Assembly (NCBI GenBank): GCA_020050835.1
Contig: JAGVKB010000102.1
Coordinates: 62,001 to 126,000 of the forward strand
Length of the DNA stretch: 64,000 bases
From: Candidatus Obscuribacterales bacterium
GTDB taxonomy: Bacteria; Cyanobacteriota; Vampirovibrionia; Obscuribacterales; Obscuribacteraceae
Direction: 5' to 3'
The notes under the pieces are model-generated. The model saw only the letters and a program-made list of their open reading frames with translations. It made no database searches and had not been told where the DNA came from. The translations under genes were made by a program, and so were the position numbers. This document shows, one piece after another, positions 9,087-18,284 of the stretch; the stretch's first letter is position 1; every line of letters begins with the position of its first letter.

Positions 9087-9129
9087 TCCGCCCGATTCAA
9101 ACGTCACCGCAGGCGGTGATTAAGGCGGA
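9087..9129. other. Nested inverted repeat upstream of a TPR gene
   Basis: TCACCGC (9104-9110) and GCGGTGA (9113-9119) form a near-perfect palindrome, enclosed by TCCGCC (9087-9092) and GGCGGA (9124-9129). It lies between the GT2 stop (9028) and the TPR start (9236). It may fold as a terminator-like or regulatory hairpin, or serve as a protein-binding palindrome. No T-run follows, so a classical terminator is not supported. Confidence 0.35.
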
Positions 9130-9235
9130 GTTGCAGGCAGACAGACAGTTTGAAGTAAAGATGGCTGCAGGTGGAGCCAAATTTTGCATTTGCGGCGTAA
9201 TTCTGCCGGTAAAATAAGCAGAGGGTATTTGTTCG

Positions 9236-10027
9236 GTGAAAAAGACCACTATCGCTTATCTGGCAATCGGCACTTTTGTAGCGTTGGTGCTATTACATTT
9301 TTGTGAGGAAGAGCCGGGCAGCGAGAATTCCCGGCCGTCAGCTCCACGGCTCTCCGCTAAACCATTCAATCAAGACGACAGGCGGGTAAAGGACCTCTGC
9401 GCAGCGCTTTCTAAGCGGAGCGAAACCGGCGCTAAACAGCTCAAGCAGTGGCAGGAGGCGAATTTTGTTCTGCAGAGGAATCCGGAAGATATTAAGGCAC
9501 TTTATCTACGGACCAATCTGCTGCTCAACTTTCACCTGCTTGAATACGCACTGAGCGACGCCAACAAGCTAATCGTGCTCGAGCCTGAATCGGCCAGAAT
9601 GTTCTTTCTCCAGGGCCGGATTTATGAGGCAGCTAGTGATTCTCCGCAAGCGATCCAGTCTTATGAAAAGGCGATTGCCTGCACGCCGAACTTTGGCGAT
9701 GCATTATACAGGCGTGGGCGACTCTATCTGGAGTCGGGCAGTCCATGGCTTGCCAAGTCCGACCTGGAGAAATGCCGAACAGCTGAGTTTATGCCGGCAA
9801 TTGTACCTGGCACCGTCAATGCTAACAGCCAATCGATCCTTTACTACCTGGCGAAGGCTTACGAGTCCACCAAGAGATATGAGGAGGCGGTGCGGACTTA
9901 TCGAGAGTATCTCGCCTTTATTAGTCGCCATCCGCTCAAAGAGCAAATCTACGACGACAGCTTCGAGCAACAGGAGATGGCCGAGGACAGGCTGCGAATT
10001 CTCTTGCCCGAAGTGCTGGACCGGTAA
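9236..10027 (+). CDS. Membrane-anchored TPR protein
   Basis: A 263-residue protein starting at GTG 9236, with GAGGG a few bases upstream. Residues 4-21 (TTIAYLAIGTFVALVLLH) form a signal anchor or uncleaved signal peptide. After a charged linker come TPR-like helices: ARMFFLQGRIYEAASDSPQA, then ALYRRGRLYLESGSPWLA, then LYYLAKAYESTKRYEEAVR. Most of the protein should be outside the cytoplasm. Function unknown; it probably scaffolds an envelope complex. It follows the GT2 gene after 207 bases on the same strand, too far to assert an operon, and is convergent with the epimerase gene at 10060. Confidence 0.75.
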   Translation: MKKTTIAYLAIGTFVALVLLHFCEEEPGSENSRPSAPRLSAKPFNQDDRRVKDLCAALSKRSETGAKQLKQWQEANFVLQRNPEDIKALYLRTNLLLNFHLLEYALSDANKLIVLEPESARMFFLQGRIYEAASDSPQAIQSYEKAIACTPNFGDALYRRGRLYLESGSPWLAKSDLEKCRTAEFMPAIVPGTVNANSQSILYYLAKAYESTKRYEEAVRTYREYLAFISRHPLKEQIYDDSFEQQEMAEDRLRILLPEVLDR

Positions 10028-10059
10028 GCTGTCTAGCACTTCGCGATTGGCGGATGCGA

Positions 10060-11148
10060 CTAGTCCTTGGCGGCAGATTGTGCGGCCTTTTCCTTCTTGA
10101 CCGGCGCGCTCTTGCGAGGCACGACTCCGAGTCCGGGCCGAGTGGGCAGTTTCAAGTAGCCGTCTTGATACTCGGCGCCCTGATAAGGGTCCTCCGCCAG
10201 TAGAAGGGCGCCATCGAGATCGAGATGATCTACCAATCCGGAAAGATGCGCAGCAGCAGTGACACCGATTGATGACTCAATCATGCATCCGAACATGATC
10301 TGCATTGAATGCGCGCGGGCTGTATGAATGACCTTAAGCGCTTCGAGCAGTCCGCCTGTCTTCGCCAGCTTGACGACAACACCGTCGACTGCTCCAGCCA
10401 ATCGAACGACATCATGGGCCCGGCAGACGCTCTCATCGGCGAAGATAGGCAGCGGGGAACGCTCGCGAACGAACCGAAAGTCATCGGCATGCGCATACTT
10501 CGGGAGCGGCTGCTCGATGAATTCAACACCTTGCTCGGCCAAAAAGTAGGCCATCTCAATTGCTTGCTTGGGAGTCCAGGCGCCGTTGGCGTCCACTCGG
10601 ATCGGAGTCTCGGGGGCGATCTTGCGCACTCGTTCGATGATTTCGCGATCGTAATCTGTCCCCTGTTTCACTTTAAGAATCTTGTACTTCGCCTTAACCG
10701 CCTCACGTGTCTTCTTCTCGACTACGTCGAGATTGTCTATTCCAATTGTAAAGTCGGTGACCGGTGTGCTCAAATTTGAAAGACCAAGCATCTTAAATGT
10801 CGGCTGCTCGCAAATTTTGCCGACCAGGTCGTGGAGGGCCATTTCGATTGCTGCTTTGGCCGAGCAATTGCCGGCGGTTGCGTGATCGATCCGGCTCATA
10901 ATCTCTGCGATCGCAAATGGATCGTCTCCTAGCAAGTCGAGGTCGTCCCACATCCCGAGCACGGCGAAAACCGTTTGTTCGGTTTCATTGTGATAGGCTG
11001 CCGGTGCGGCTTCACCCACTCCTTCGTAGTCGCCATAATGGACGGTTACTAAAACGTTGCGTGTTTCAATCGAAGTTCCATATGAAATTCCAAATGGATG
11101 CGCTGTTTTAAGAATCAGCGGCTCAAAATGCATGTGAATTGAACTCAA
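10060..11148 (-). CDS. dgcA: Enolase-superfamily dipeptide epimerase / N-acyl amino acid racemase (DgcA-like)
   Basis: A 362-residue enzyme of the mandelate racemase/muconate lactonising group. All expected catalytic residues are visible: the KxK pair K159/K161, metal ligands D186 (DANGAW), E212 (EQPLPK) and D238 (DES), and K260 in VVVKLAKTGG. This matches L-Ala-D/L-Glu epimerases. It starts at TTG 11148, with AGGGAG six bases upstream inside the end of the preceding gene, and the two genes are separated by 2 bases. The partner is a DUF1611/DgcN-type protein, the pairing known for D-glutamate catabolism, in which DgcN N-acetylates D-Glu and DgcA racemises N-acetyl-D-Glu. Murein dipeptide epimerisation is the alternative. 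Both roles fit peptidoglycan turnover. A lysine/alanine-rich tail of about 20 residues ends it. Confidence 0.85.
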   Translation of the reverse strand: MSSIHMHFEPLILKTAHPFGISYGTSIETRNVLVTVHYGDYEGVGEAAPAAYHNETEQTVFAVLGMWDDLDLLGDDPFAIAEIMSRIDHATAGNCSAKAAIEMALHDLVGKICEQPTFKMLGLSNLSTPVTDFTIGIDNLDVVEKKTREAVKAKYKILKVKQGTDYDREIIERVRKIAPETPIRVDANGAWTPKQAIEMAYFLAEQGVEFIEQPLPKYAHADDFRFVRERSPLPIFADESVCRAHDVVRLAGAVDGVVVKLAKTGGLLEALKVIHTARAHSMQIMFGCMIESSIGVTAAAHLSGLVDHLDLDGALLLAEDPYQGAEYQDGYLKLPTRPGLGVVPRKSAPVKKEKAAQSAAKD

Positions 11149-11150
11149 GA

Positions 11151-12206
11151 TTATCTCCCTCGCATAGCTAGTATTGCGTCAAACAAGCAATCCGCGCCGA
11201 ATCGAACCGGATCGGTCGCAGGCAATCCGGTGTCGCGGGCCGCTTCTTCCACGGCATTCTGGGCCGCCTGCTCAGACATTCCGTGCGTGTTGAGCGAAAT
11301 CGCGACAACCTTTGCCGGACGAATAAAGTCGGTCATCGACTCATAAATCGGGATGAGTAGGGACAACTTAGGTATTGCAAAGGGCAGCTTGTCTTTGCCG
11401 ACTCGGGTGCGGGTAGCGGTGTGGCATAGGATCATGGCCTGCGGGCAAGCGCCATGCAAAAGTCCAAGTGTGACGCCAGACCAGCCGGGGTGGATGAGCG
11501 ATCCCTGACCTTCGACAAAGACAAAATCATTGTCATATGCGACTTCCAGAACGAGGCGCTCGGCGGCGCCGGCCATGAAGTCGCCGATTACCCGGTCGAT
11601 GGCGATGCCTTGGCCGTCGATCATGATGCCGGTCTGCCCGGTAGCCACGAATCTGGACTTAAAGCCGCGCCGTTTGGCAACTTTGTCGATTTCGAGCGAG
11701 GTTGTCATTTTGCCTACTGAACCGTCGCTGCCGACTGTCAAGCAGATAAAGGCCGGCACGTCTTTCGCCTTGCCGCAACCGACCGGAAGCTGGTCTGGCG
11801 GCCGGCGGACATCAAACAGCTGGCGCTTTGATTCAGCGGCGCATTTGACGAAATCAGGGTCATCTGCAAGGAAGTCATGTAGTCCGCTGATTACGTCAAG
11901 CCCATTGCGCAGGGCAAACAGGATATCCGGCTTCCATTCCGCCGGCAGATGACCTTCAGCCCAGGCAGTGCCCAGGAGCAATGCATCCGGCTGGAATTTG
12001 AGAGCGTCGGCAACTGAGGCGACAATCGGTGCCTGGCAAGTAATTCCGGTGATTTGCTCGACGGACTTTCCGGTCTCGGTACTGTCTATGACAGCCACTA
12101 CCGGATTTTGTCCGTACCTTAATACCCCTTCGGCGGTCTTGGAATGACCCTTACCGAACTCGCCTTCGGCATAAATAGCCAGCCGGGCGCTCTGACTGTA
12201 GTACAT
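11151..12206 (-). CDS. dgcN: DUF1611 / DgcN-like D-glutamate N-acetyltransferase family protein
   Basis: A 351-residue cytoplasmic protein of the DUF1611 family. The N-terminal part is Rossmann-like (RLAIYAEGEFGKGHSKTAEG). The central segment LTVGSDGSVGKMTTSLEI is the P-loop-like motif diagnostic of the family. The downstream block FVEGQGSLIHPGWSGVTLGL is also family-typical. Characterised members (DgcN) acetylate D-glutamate before racemisation by the enolase-superfamily enzyme DgcA. The gene immediately downstream, 2 bases away, is exactly such an enzyme, which strengthens the assignment. GGAG stands 8 bases before the ATG at 12206. Biochemical role is inferred from neighbour and family; some DUF1611 proteins may act on other D-amino acids. 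Confidence 0.75.
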   Translation of the reverse strand: MYYSQSARLAIYAEGEFGKGHSKTAEGVLRYGQNPVVAVIDSTETGKSVEQITGITCQAPIVASVADALKFQPDALLLGTAWAEGHLPAEWKPDILFALRNGLDVISGLHDFLADDPDFVKCAAESKRQLFDVRRPPDQLPVGCGKAKDVPAFICLTVGSDGSVGKMTTSLEIDKVAKRRGFKSRFVATGQTGIMIDGQGIAIDRVIGDFMAGAAERLVLEVAYDNDFVFVEGQGSLIHPGWSGVTLGLLHGACPQAMILCHTATRTRVGKDKLPFAIPKLSLLIPIYESMTDFIRPAKVVAISLNTHGMSEQAAQNAVEEAARDTGLPATDPVRFGADCLFDAILAMRGR

Positions 12207-12580
12207 TTTGGTTACTCCGCTTGAGTTGCTATTTTATCGGAGAATGCTGATTTAACGTTGGGTCATTCCGAGTTAATGAAGCGCCTGGTTGGTTTCCGGT
12301 CCGGCCCAGCAACAAGTAGCATGCCAGCGTTGGCCATCATAACCTCAGTCAATCTCAGACTAAACACGTATAATTCATAAAATATGGAGCCAGCGCTAAT
12401 TGTTCGGAATCTGACCTAAAATTAGGAAGGAGGGGCTGGACGTTGGAACGATGTTTCAGCCTTACCTGCAGTCCGGAACCAGCAAAGGCTGTAGGCTAAC
12501 CCTGTATCTATTATTTGAGAAGTCGGAACGCTGGAACTGAATACCAGTCTTGCAAGAAAACACCTGGGAGCTCTAAATTT
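12207..12580. other. Divergent intergenic region (dgcN-like / grpE)
   Basis: A 374-base region between the dgcN-like start and the grpE start, so it should hold promoters for both directions. The only clear element is a perfect TATAAT at 12369-12374 pointing to grpE. No CIRCE (TTAGCACTC-N9-GAGTGCTAA) element is present, so HrcA-type control of the chaperone operon is not supported. An in-frame TTG at 12515 would extend grpE by 22 residues without family support. Confidence 0.5.
12346..12374 (+). promoter_or_regulatory. Candidate promoter of the grpE-dnaK-dnaJ operon
   Basis: A consensus -10 box TATAAT lies at 12369-12374. At 17 bases upstream the -35 position (12346-12351, CAGTCA) is weak. 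The 5' untranslated leader to the grpE ATG would be about 200 bases, long enough for leader-based control. Assigned on consensus alone. Confidence 0.35.
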
Positions 12581-13420
12581 ATGGCGATGGATGAACGGGA
12601 GCAAGTAAAAGAAGAGTCGGATCTCGAGCAGTCGCAGCAGACTCAAACGGCTGCCGGTCAAGAAGAGGAGAATCCGTCCCGACTTGATGCCGCAAAAGCC
12701 TTCTTTCGAGCGCTGCATGCCGGCCATGATGCTCCGGCCGATGCTCCGACTAATGGTTCAAGCGGGGAGCCTGCGGGGCGTTCCAGCGGTCCGTGTATGA
12801 GCTGCCAGCGCATGGAAGCGCAGGTGGGAGAGGCTGAACAAAGAGCGGTGGAAGCCGAGTCCCTTTACAAACGGATGGCTGCTGATTTCGATAACTATCG
12901 ACGACGGATTGAGCGCGAACGCGAGGAATTTCAGGCGATCGGCACTCAAAAGGCAGTGGAAGTTTTGCTGCCTGCCCTTGATGATATGGACCGGGCCCAA
13001 ACCAGCTTAAAGCCCGATACGCCTACGGAAAAGCTAATTGAGAGTTTGAATCTTGTTTTCAACCGGGTGACGCGCTGCCTGGAGCAGATGGGTGTGAAAA
13101 CCCTCTCGGTAGTAGGAGAGCATTTCGACCCCAAGTATCATGAGCCGGTCCAGGAGGTCGAGACGACAGAATTTCCAGATGGAGCCGTTATGCAGGAGCT
13201 GCGTCGGGGCTATACCATTAATGACAGGGTGATCAGACCGGCGCTAGTAAATGTCGCCGCCAATTCATCAGGCACGGTTCAGTCGCCGCCGGACGGCGGC
13301 GATGAGCAGTCCGAGCCGGTGCAATCCGAAGCGGCGGAGACTCAGGAGTCAAAGGTCTACGACTTGAGCGAATTCGACGAGTCGGAGCAATCTTCCAGCC
13401 GCACCGCCGATGCCCCGTAA
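12581..13420 (+). CDS. grpE: GrpE nucleotide exchange factor
   Basis: A 279-residue co-chaperone that releases ADP from DnaK. The GrpE core spans about residues 80-220: a long coiled coil (MEAQVGEAEQRAVEAESLYK), then the signature DFDNYRRRIEREREEFQ, then LLPALDDMDRA and the C-terminal beta domain (LSVVGEHFDPKYHEPVQ). It is longer than typical GrpE (about 200 residues) because of disordered, acidic N- and C-terminal tails. I start at ATG 12581, since the upstream TTG extension has no family similarity; an ATG at 12587 is equally possible. It leads the grpE-dnaK-dnaJ operon, with dnaK starting 18 bases after its stop. Confidence 0.93.
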   Translation: MAMDEREQVKEESDLEQSQQTQTAAGQEEENPSRLDAAKAFFRALHAGHDAPADAPTNGSSGEPAGRSSGPCMSCQRMEAQVGEAEQRAVEAESLYKRMAADFDNYRRRIEREREEFQAIGTQKAVEVLLPALDDMDRAQTSLKPDTPTEKLIESLNLVFNRVTRCLEQMGVKTLSVVGEHFDPKYHEPVQEVETTEFPDGAVMQELRRGYTINDRVIRPALVNVAANSSGTVQSPPDGGDEQSEPVQSEAAETQESKVYDLSEFDESEQSSSRTADAP

Positions 13421-13438
13421 CGGAGTTGCCAGTAAAAG

Positions 13439-15310
13439 ATGAGTAATGGACGGGTAATCGGCATAGATCTGGGAACTACCTATTCCTGTGTTGCTGTCAT
13501 GGAAGGCGGCAAGCCGGTGATTATCGAGAATGCCGAAGGCGCACGGACGACACCGTCGGTAGTGGCATTTACCAGAACTGGTGAACGCCTGGTCGGACAG
13601 CTGGCTAAGCGCCAGGCCGTAACCAATCCGTCGCGAACGATCCAATCGATCAAACGTGAGATGGGCACCAATTATAAGGTGACCATCGACGGTGTGGCAT
13701 ACACTCCCGAGCAGATATCGGCGATGGTTCTGCAGAAGATCAAGGCGGATGCCGAAGCTTATCTGGGTGAGAAGGTCTCGAAAGTCGTGATTACCACTCC
13801 GGCCTACTTCAATGATGCTCAGCGTCAGGCGACCAGAGACGCTGGGATGATCGCTGGCTTGGATGTGCTTAGAATCATTAATGAGCCGACTGCAAGCGCG
13901 CTTGCCTATGGCTTGAATAAACTCAATCAGCATGCCACGGTGCTGGTGTTTGATCTCGGCGGCGGCACCTTTGACGTAAGCATTCTCGAAATTACCGACG
14001 GAGTTTTTGAAGTAAAGGCTACGAGCGGAAACAATCGGTTGGGCGGAGATGATTTCGATCAGTGCATTATTGATTGGCTCAGGAACGAATTTCTGCAAAG
14101 AGAGGAGATCGATCTCTCCAACGACTTGATGGCGATTCAAAGATTGAAGGAGACAGCGGAGAGAACGAAGATCGAGCTTTCGACGACGATGGTCAGTGAG
14201 GTTCATCTGCCATTTCTGACTGCTGATGCGAGCGGCCCAAAACACTTGGAGACTACTATAACCCGTGCCAAGTTTAACGATCTGACCGCTCACCTGGTCG
14301 AAGCGACGATGGGGCCGTTGCAAGCGGCCCTCGAAGATGCGCGACTGACGCCGGAGAAGATCGACCATATCATTTTGGTGGGCGGCTCGACTCGTATTCC
14401 GGCCGTACAGGACTCGATCAAGCGCTTTTTTGGTCGAGAGCCGACGAAGGCGGTCAATCCGGATGAAGCAGTAGCGCTGGGAGCAGCGATTCAGGCCTCC
14501 ATCTTGTCGGGTGAGGTGCGGGACGTACTTCTGCTCGACGTTACTCCATTGTCGCTCGGGATTGAAACGGCCGGCGAATTGTTTACGCGCATTATCGAGC
14601 GCAACACAACAATTCCAACCAGTCGCACCACGATTTTTACGACAGCCGAGGATCGGCAGGGTTCGGTAGAGGTTCACGTCTTGCAGGGAGAGCGAGAGCT
14701 GGCGCGCTTTAATAAGTCACTGGCCAAGTTCCAGCTCTCCGGTATTCCGCCGGCTCCACGGGGCGTTCCGAAAATCGAGGTGACCTTTGATGTCGACGCC
14801 GATGGTATCGTTCACGTCAGTGCCCGTGATGCCGGCTCGGGAACTAAGCAGTCTGTAACGATCCACCGCAGCGCCGGTCTCAATCCTGACGAAGTAGATC
14901 GCATGCAGAAGGAAGCAGAGACTTTCGCCAAGCAAGATCATGTTCTCAAAGAGAAGATAAGTGTAAAAATTCAAGCAGAATCCCTGGTGTCTGAGTCCGA
15001 TCGAATTATTCAAAATTATGGTGAGCGGGTAGACCGTTCATACGTTGACAGAGTCAAGCGAGCTGCCGAAGCGGTTCGAGCCGTGCTGCAGCAAGAGGAG
15101 CCTGATCCGGCAGTTTTGAAGAGCAATGTAGCTGGGCTCGATCTTTCTCTTCTGGATCTCGGAAAGGCCATTCACTTAGGGTCACGTCAAGGCCCAGCCG
15201 GACCGGCCACCGCTGCCCCGCTGGACGGTGGAGTCTCAAAAGACCAAGAGCCGATCGAATTGCGAGATACCGGAGCATCACCTCCGGTTCGCAGAGTCCG
15301 GTCGGACTGA
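13439..15310 (+). CDS. dnaK: Molecular chaperone DnaK (Hsp70)
   Basis: A 623-residue Hsp70. The ATPase domain begins [20 protein letters not shown], with phosphate loops [14 protein letters not shown] and [12 protein letters not shown]. The interdomain linker region [15 protein letters not shown] and the substrate domain ([20 protein letters not shown]) are intact. The C-terminal lid is present but ends in [15 protein letters not shown] instead of the acidic EEVK-like tail of many bacterial DnaKs. It folds nascent and damaged proteins with GrpE and DnaJ, both encoded alongside. The ATG at 13439 matches the conserved N-terminus. Confidence 0.97.
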   Translation: MSNGRVIGIDLGTTYSCVAVMEGGKPVIIENAEGARTTPSVVAFTRTGERLVGQLAKRQAVTNPSRTIQSIKREMGTNYKVTIDGVAYTPEQISAMVLQKIKADAEAYLGEKVSKVVITTPAYFNDAQRQATRDAGMIAGLDVLRIINEPTASALAYGLNKLNQHATVLVFDLGGGTFDVSILEITDGVFEVKATSGNNRLGGDDFDQCIIDWLRNEFLQREEIDLSNDLMAIQRLKETAERTKIELSTTMVSEVHLPFLTADASGPKHLETTITRAKFNDLTAHLVEATMGPLQAALEDARLTPEKIDHIILVGGSTRIPAVQDSIKRFFGREPTKAVNPDEAVALGAAIQASILSGEVRDVLLLDVTPLSLGIETAGELFTRIIERNTTIPTSRTTIFTTAEDRQGSVEVHVLQGERELARFNKSLAKFQLSGIPPAPRGVPKIEVTFDVDADGIVHVSARDAGSGTKQSVTIHRSAGLNPDEVDRMQKEAETFAKQDHVLKEKISVKIQAESLVSESDRIIQNYGERVDRSYVDRVKRAAEAVRAVLQQEEPDPAVLKSNVAGLDLSLLDLGKAIHLGSRQGPAGPATAAPLDGGVSKDQEPIELRDTGASPPVRRVRSD

Positions 15311-15383
15311 CTACCGGTCGGCTTGCAGCAGCGATCATGTTCCCCAACAGTATGGATAAATCGAAGGAAACCTAACTTGTAAG

Positions 15384-16709
15384 ATGTCTAAACGCGATTA
15401 TTACGAGATCCTGGGCATAGAACGCAATGCTACTCAGGACCAGATCAAGCGGGCATTCCGCAGTAAGGCCAGGCACTTGCATCCGGACAATCAGGATAGT
15501 GGGGACGAGAGTGCATTCAAGGAACTCGCTGCTGCTTATGAAGTGCTTTCTGACGAGCAGAAGCGGTCTCTGTACGATCGATACGGGCATGACGGTTTGA
15601 CCGGTGCTTCCGGAGGCTTTGACGGTGTCGATTTCGGGGCCTTCTCCGACTTGAGTGAAATTTTCAGCCAGTTCTTTGGCGGCGGCGGCGGCGGCCGGTC
15701 CGGATTCAGGCGCAGTTCGGTCGAACGTGGTGCGGACCTCAAGTACGACTTGCAATTGGACTTTCTCGAGGCGGTATTTGGCACCGAGAAGAAAGTCACC
15801 ATCAAGCACCTGGAAGACTGCACAGTGTGTAGCGGCAGCGGCGCTTCACCCGGCTCCGGTCCAGTCAAATGCGCGACTTGCACGGGGATGGGCCAGATCC
15901 GTCAGACCACCCAGACATTCCTCGGGCACTTCACGCAAGTATTGACCTGTCCGAATTGCAACGGGGAAGGAACAAGGATCGAGAAAGCTTGCACCAACTG
16001 CAAGGGACGCGGGCAGGTGCGCAAGTCGCGTGAGATAGACATCAAGATTCCGGCTGGTATTGACAGTGGTGCGCGCGTGCGATTGCCCAATGCCGGAGAC
16101 CACGGACGGCGAGGCGGCCCGCCCGGTGATGTCTATGTTGTAATCGCAGTCTCCGAAGACTCGACCTTTATCAGGGAAGGCAGCACCATTCACATAAAGC
16201 AGCCGATCAGCTATTCGATGGCGGCCTTAGGTGGTGAGGTGCTGGTTCCGACTGTCGAGGGTCCCAAAGCGATCAAGATTGCTGCCGGTATTCAATCTGG
16301 CACGACGATTACAATGCGAGACCAGGGTGTCCCGCACTTAAGCAATCAAACGCGCCGGGGCGACCAGATCGTTCATGTTCAAGTGGAGACACCTTCCAGG
16401 CTGTCATCTGAAGAGAAAAAGCTGTTTGAAAAGCTGGCCGAGCTGCGTGGAGAGAGCCTTACTGCCGCCAAGCCGGAAAAGGTAGTGAAACCGGTGAAAG
16501 AGGAAGAAGCGCAAGCGGCTGCAGCCGGCGCGGAGCCAAAGGCGCCGGAGCCGGCGGAGAAGACCGAGCAATCGTCGAAGCCAAGAGAGCATAACAATAA
16601 GTCTGCTCGCAAATCGAAGGGCAAGAAGAAGTCCAAGGAAAAGGACAACGCATCTATTATCGATAAATTGGCTGATTTCTTCGGGGCAAGGGATGCCGCT
16701 GATGAATGA
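15384..16709 (+). CDS. dnaJ: Chaperone DnaJ with extended C-terminus
   Basis: A 441-residue Hsp40. The J domain starts SKRDYYEILGIERNATQDQI and has the HPD motif (in RHLHPDNQD, about residues 36-38). A glycine/phenylalanine-rich linker follows. All four zinc-binding repeats are present (CTVCSGSG, CATCTGMG, CPNCNGEG, CTNCKGRG), then the two client-binding beta domains. After about residue 360 it continues for some 80 residues of alternating acidic and lysine-rich low complexity (NKSARKSKGKKKSKEK), which ordinary DnaJ lacks. It stimulates DnaK ATPase and delivers clients. Its final 17 bases overlap the next gene, so the beta-propeller protein is probably translated from the same mRNA. Confidence 0.96.
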   Translation: MSKRDYYEILGIERNATQDQIKRAFRSKARHLHPDNQDSGDESAFKELAAAYEVLSDEQKRSLYDRYGHDGLTGASGGFDGVDFGAFSDLSEIFSQFFGGGGGGRSGFRRSSVERGADLKYDLQLDFLEAVFGTEKKVTIKHLEDCTVCSGSGASPGSGPVKCATCTGMGQIRQTTQTFLGHFTQVLTCPNCNGEGTRIEKACTNCKGRGQVRKSREIDIKIPAGIDSGARVRLPNAGDHGRRGGPPGDVYVVIAVSEDSTFIREGSTIHIKQPISYSMAALGGEVLVPTVEGPKAIKIAAGIQSGTTITMRDQGVPHLSNQTRRGDQIVHVQVETPSRLSSEEKKLFEKLAELRGESLTAAKPEKVVKPVKEEEAQAAAAGAEPKAPEPAEKTEQSSKPREHNNKSARKSKGKKKSKEKDNASIIDKLADFFGARDAADE

Positions 16710-18159
16710 TTGTCAGTTGGTGCGGCGCCACCTGCTGGTGATGCTTGCGCTCTCTTTATTGCTTAACTGCTTCTGTTCACAGCAGCCCGGGCACTGCACG
16801 AAATTGCCAGCGGACCTCTCTGATCTCGTTCTATCCGAGTTTCCCGGGGCAAAGATTCGGCTCGATGGTGCTGTCGACACTGGGCGCGGCGAGCTCTTTT
16901 TGCCCTTGGCTCCAACAGCCGCCAAGAAACACGGCAAGGCTCAGCTGGTTAGCTCGCACCCGAGTCCGGAAAAGCCTGATGTGCTGGTTTATGCGAATGG
17001 CTGGTGCTTTGTGCGGGTTCTGAAGAGAGGCAAGGCGAAAACGATCGTGGTACCGGCCGAATTGCCTGACAAGCTGAGGAAGCAATTGCTGACCTGCCGC
17101 TTCCCATCCGATTTGATCGTTCCTGAAAGTTTCTCCATTCCGGCGTCATTTAAGCCGATCGTGGGCGAAACAGCTGTTCAAATGCTGCCGGACGCAACAA
17201 TCTCCGCTTCAAACTTCGGACAAGCACCAGCGCGTTCAAGCTCGACCGGAGTGGCGGCCGGGCCTGGTTCGTTCTTTTTGACATCGCTCAGTTCGGGCAC
17301 AATTACGCTCCTGGACGAGCAGTCGCTCAGCAAAATTGCCGACTTTCCGACTGAAGGAACTCCTTGTAGCATGGCTTGGGCGGAGGATCGTCTCTACATC
17401 ACCGATCAAGCAAAGAATAGAGTGTTGATGCTTGATCCAGTCGGACGGCGTTTCTTGGGGCAGATCGACTTGCCTCTGCATAGCGCTCCCAGAGGGATTG
17501 TCGCATTGCCAAACGGCCGGCTGATCTATGTCGCTGAAAGTGGAAGCAATGATGTCGCTGTGATTGAAACTGCTTCCGGAGCGATCTTGTTGCGTACGAA
17601 AGTTGCGCCGGGACCTAGCCGGATGGCAGTCACACCAAACGGTAACTTCTTGATTGTCCTGAATGTGCCATCAGGACTGGTGACATTCATTTCTACACTC
17701 AATCAGAAGGTGTTAAGCAGTGTGCGGGTCGGTGAGGTGCCAACGGCAATCGCAGTCACGAAGGACAGCGCTGTGGCTTATGTTTCGAACCGCGGCTCCA
17801 ATTCGGTGTCTATTCTCGATCTAACCATCCGCCAGGTGACAGGAACGATCGCCACCGGCTCAGGACCAACCGGCCTCGAGCTCAGCGCCGATGGTAGCAA
17901 GCTCTATGTCGCGAATGCAAAGGACAACACAATCGGTGTTTATGACACAAAGACTAACGAGAAGATTTCAGAAGTCAAACTGCCGATCGATGTCGACTTC
18001 CCGAATGCGATTGATTTGATGCCCGACGGCAAGCGATTGCTGGTATCCAGTGAATCAACCGACACGGTGGCATCGCTTGAGCTTTCTACGATGGAGTTTG
18101 ATAAGCAGACCAGGATTGGGCATTCCAGCCACGACATTATCTGGGTTCCGGTGCGTTAA
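16693..18159 (+). CDS. Exported YVTN-type beta-propeller protein
   Basis: A 488-residue protein with an N-terminal export signal (RRHLLVMLALSLLLNCFCSQ). LLNC or NCFC could act as a lipobox, so lipoprotein anchoring is possible. After a unique region of about 180 residues come about six seven-bladed-propeller style repeats with the YVTN signature: IYVAESGSNDVAVIE, AYVSNRGSNSVSIL and LYVANAKDNTIGVYD. Such propellers bind ligands or proteins at the cell surface or in the periplasm; no catalytic residue set is seen. The start at ATG 16693 overlaps dnaJ by 17 bases; ATG 16702 is an alternative. Coupling a secreted propeller to the heat-shock operon is unusual. Confidence 0.82.
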   Translation: MPLMNDCQLVRRHLLVMLALSLLLNCFCSQQPGHCTKLPADLSDLVLSEFPGAKIRLDGAVDTGRGELFLPLAPTAAKKHGKAQLVSSHPSPEKPDVLVYANGWCFVRVLKRGKAKTIVVPAELPDKLRKQLLTCRFPSDLIVPESFSIPASFKPIVGETAVQMLPDATISASNFGQAPARSSSTGVAAGPGSFFLTSLSSGTITLLDEQSLSKIADFPTEGTPCSMAWAEDRLYITDQAKNRVLMLDPVGRRFLGQIDLPLHSAPRGIVALPNGRLIYVAESGSNDVAVIETASGAILLRTKVAPGPSRMAVTPNGNFLIVLNVPSGLVTFISTLNQKVLSSVRVGEVPTAIAVTKDSAVAYVSNRGSNSVSILDLTIRQVTGTIATGSGPTGLELSADGSKLYVANAKDNTIGVYDTKTNEKISEVKLPIDVDFPNAIDLMPDGKRLLVSSESTDTVASLELSTMEFDKQTRIGHSSHDIIWVPVR

Positions 18160-18284
18160 TCAGCTTCGCTTGAGCCGTCATCGATTTTGAGAAAGGCTGG
18201 GCTGGCATTTGCTCGCGCTCTTTGCCACGATTCAGCAGATTGAATAAGTTAATCGATTGAGCTATTGATAATAATTTCAGCGCC

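Noticed and set aside
12207-12580. CIRCE heat-shock operator upstream of grpE
   Set aside because: No TTAGCACTC-N9-GAGTGCTAA sequence or near match was found.
13349-14677. A 442-codon open frame antisense to dnaK
   Set aside because: It lies fully opposite a certain gene, has no ribosome-binding site, and its composition follows the complement of dnaK codons.
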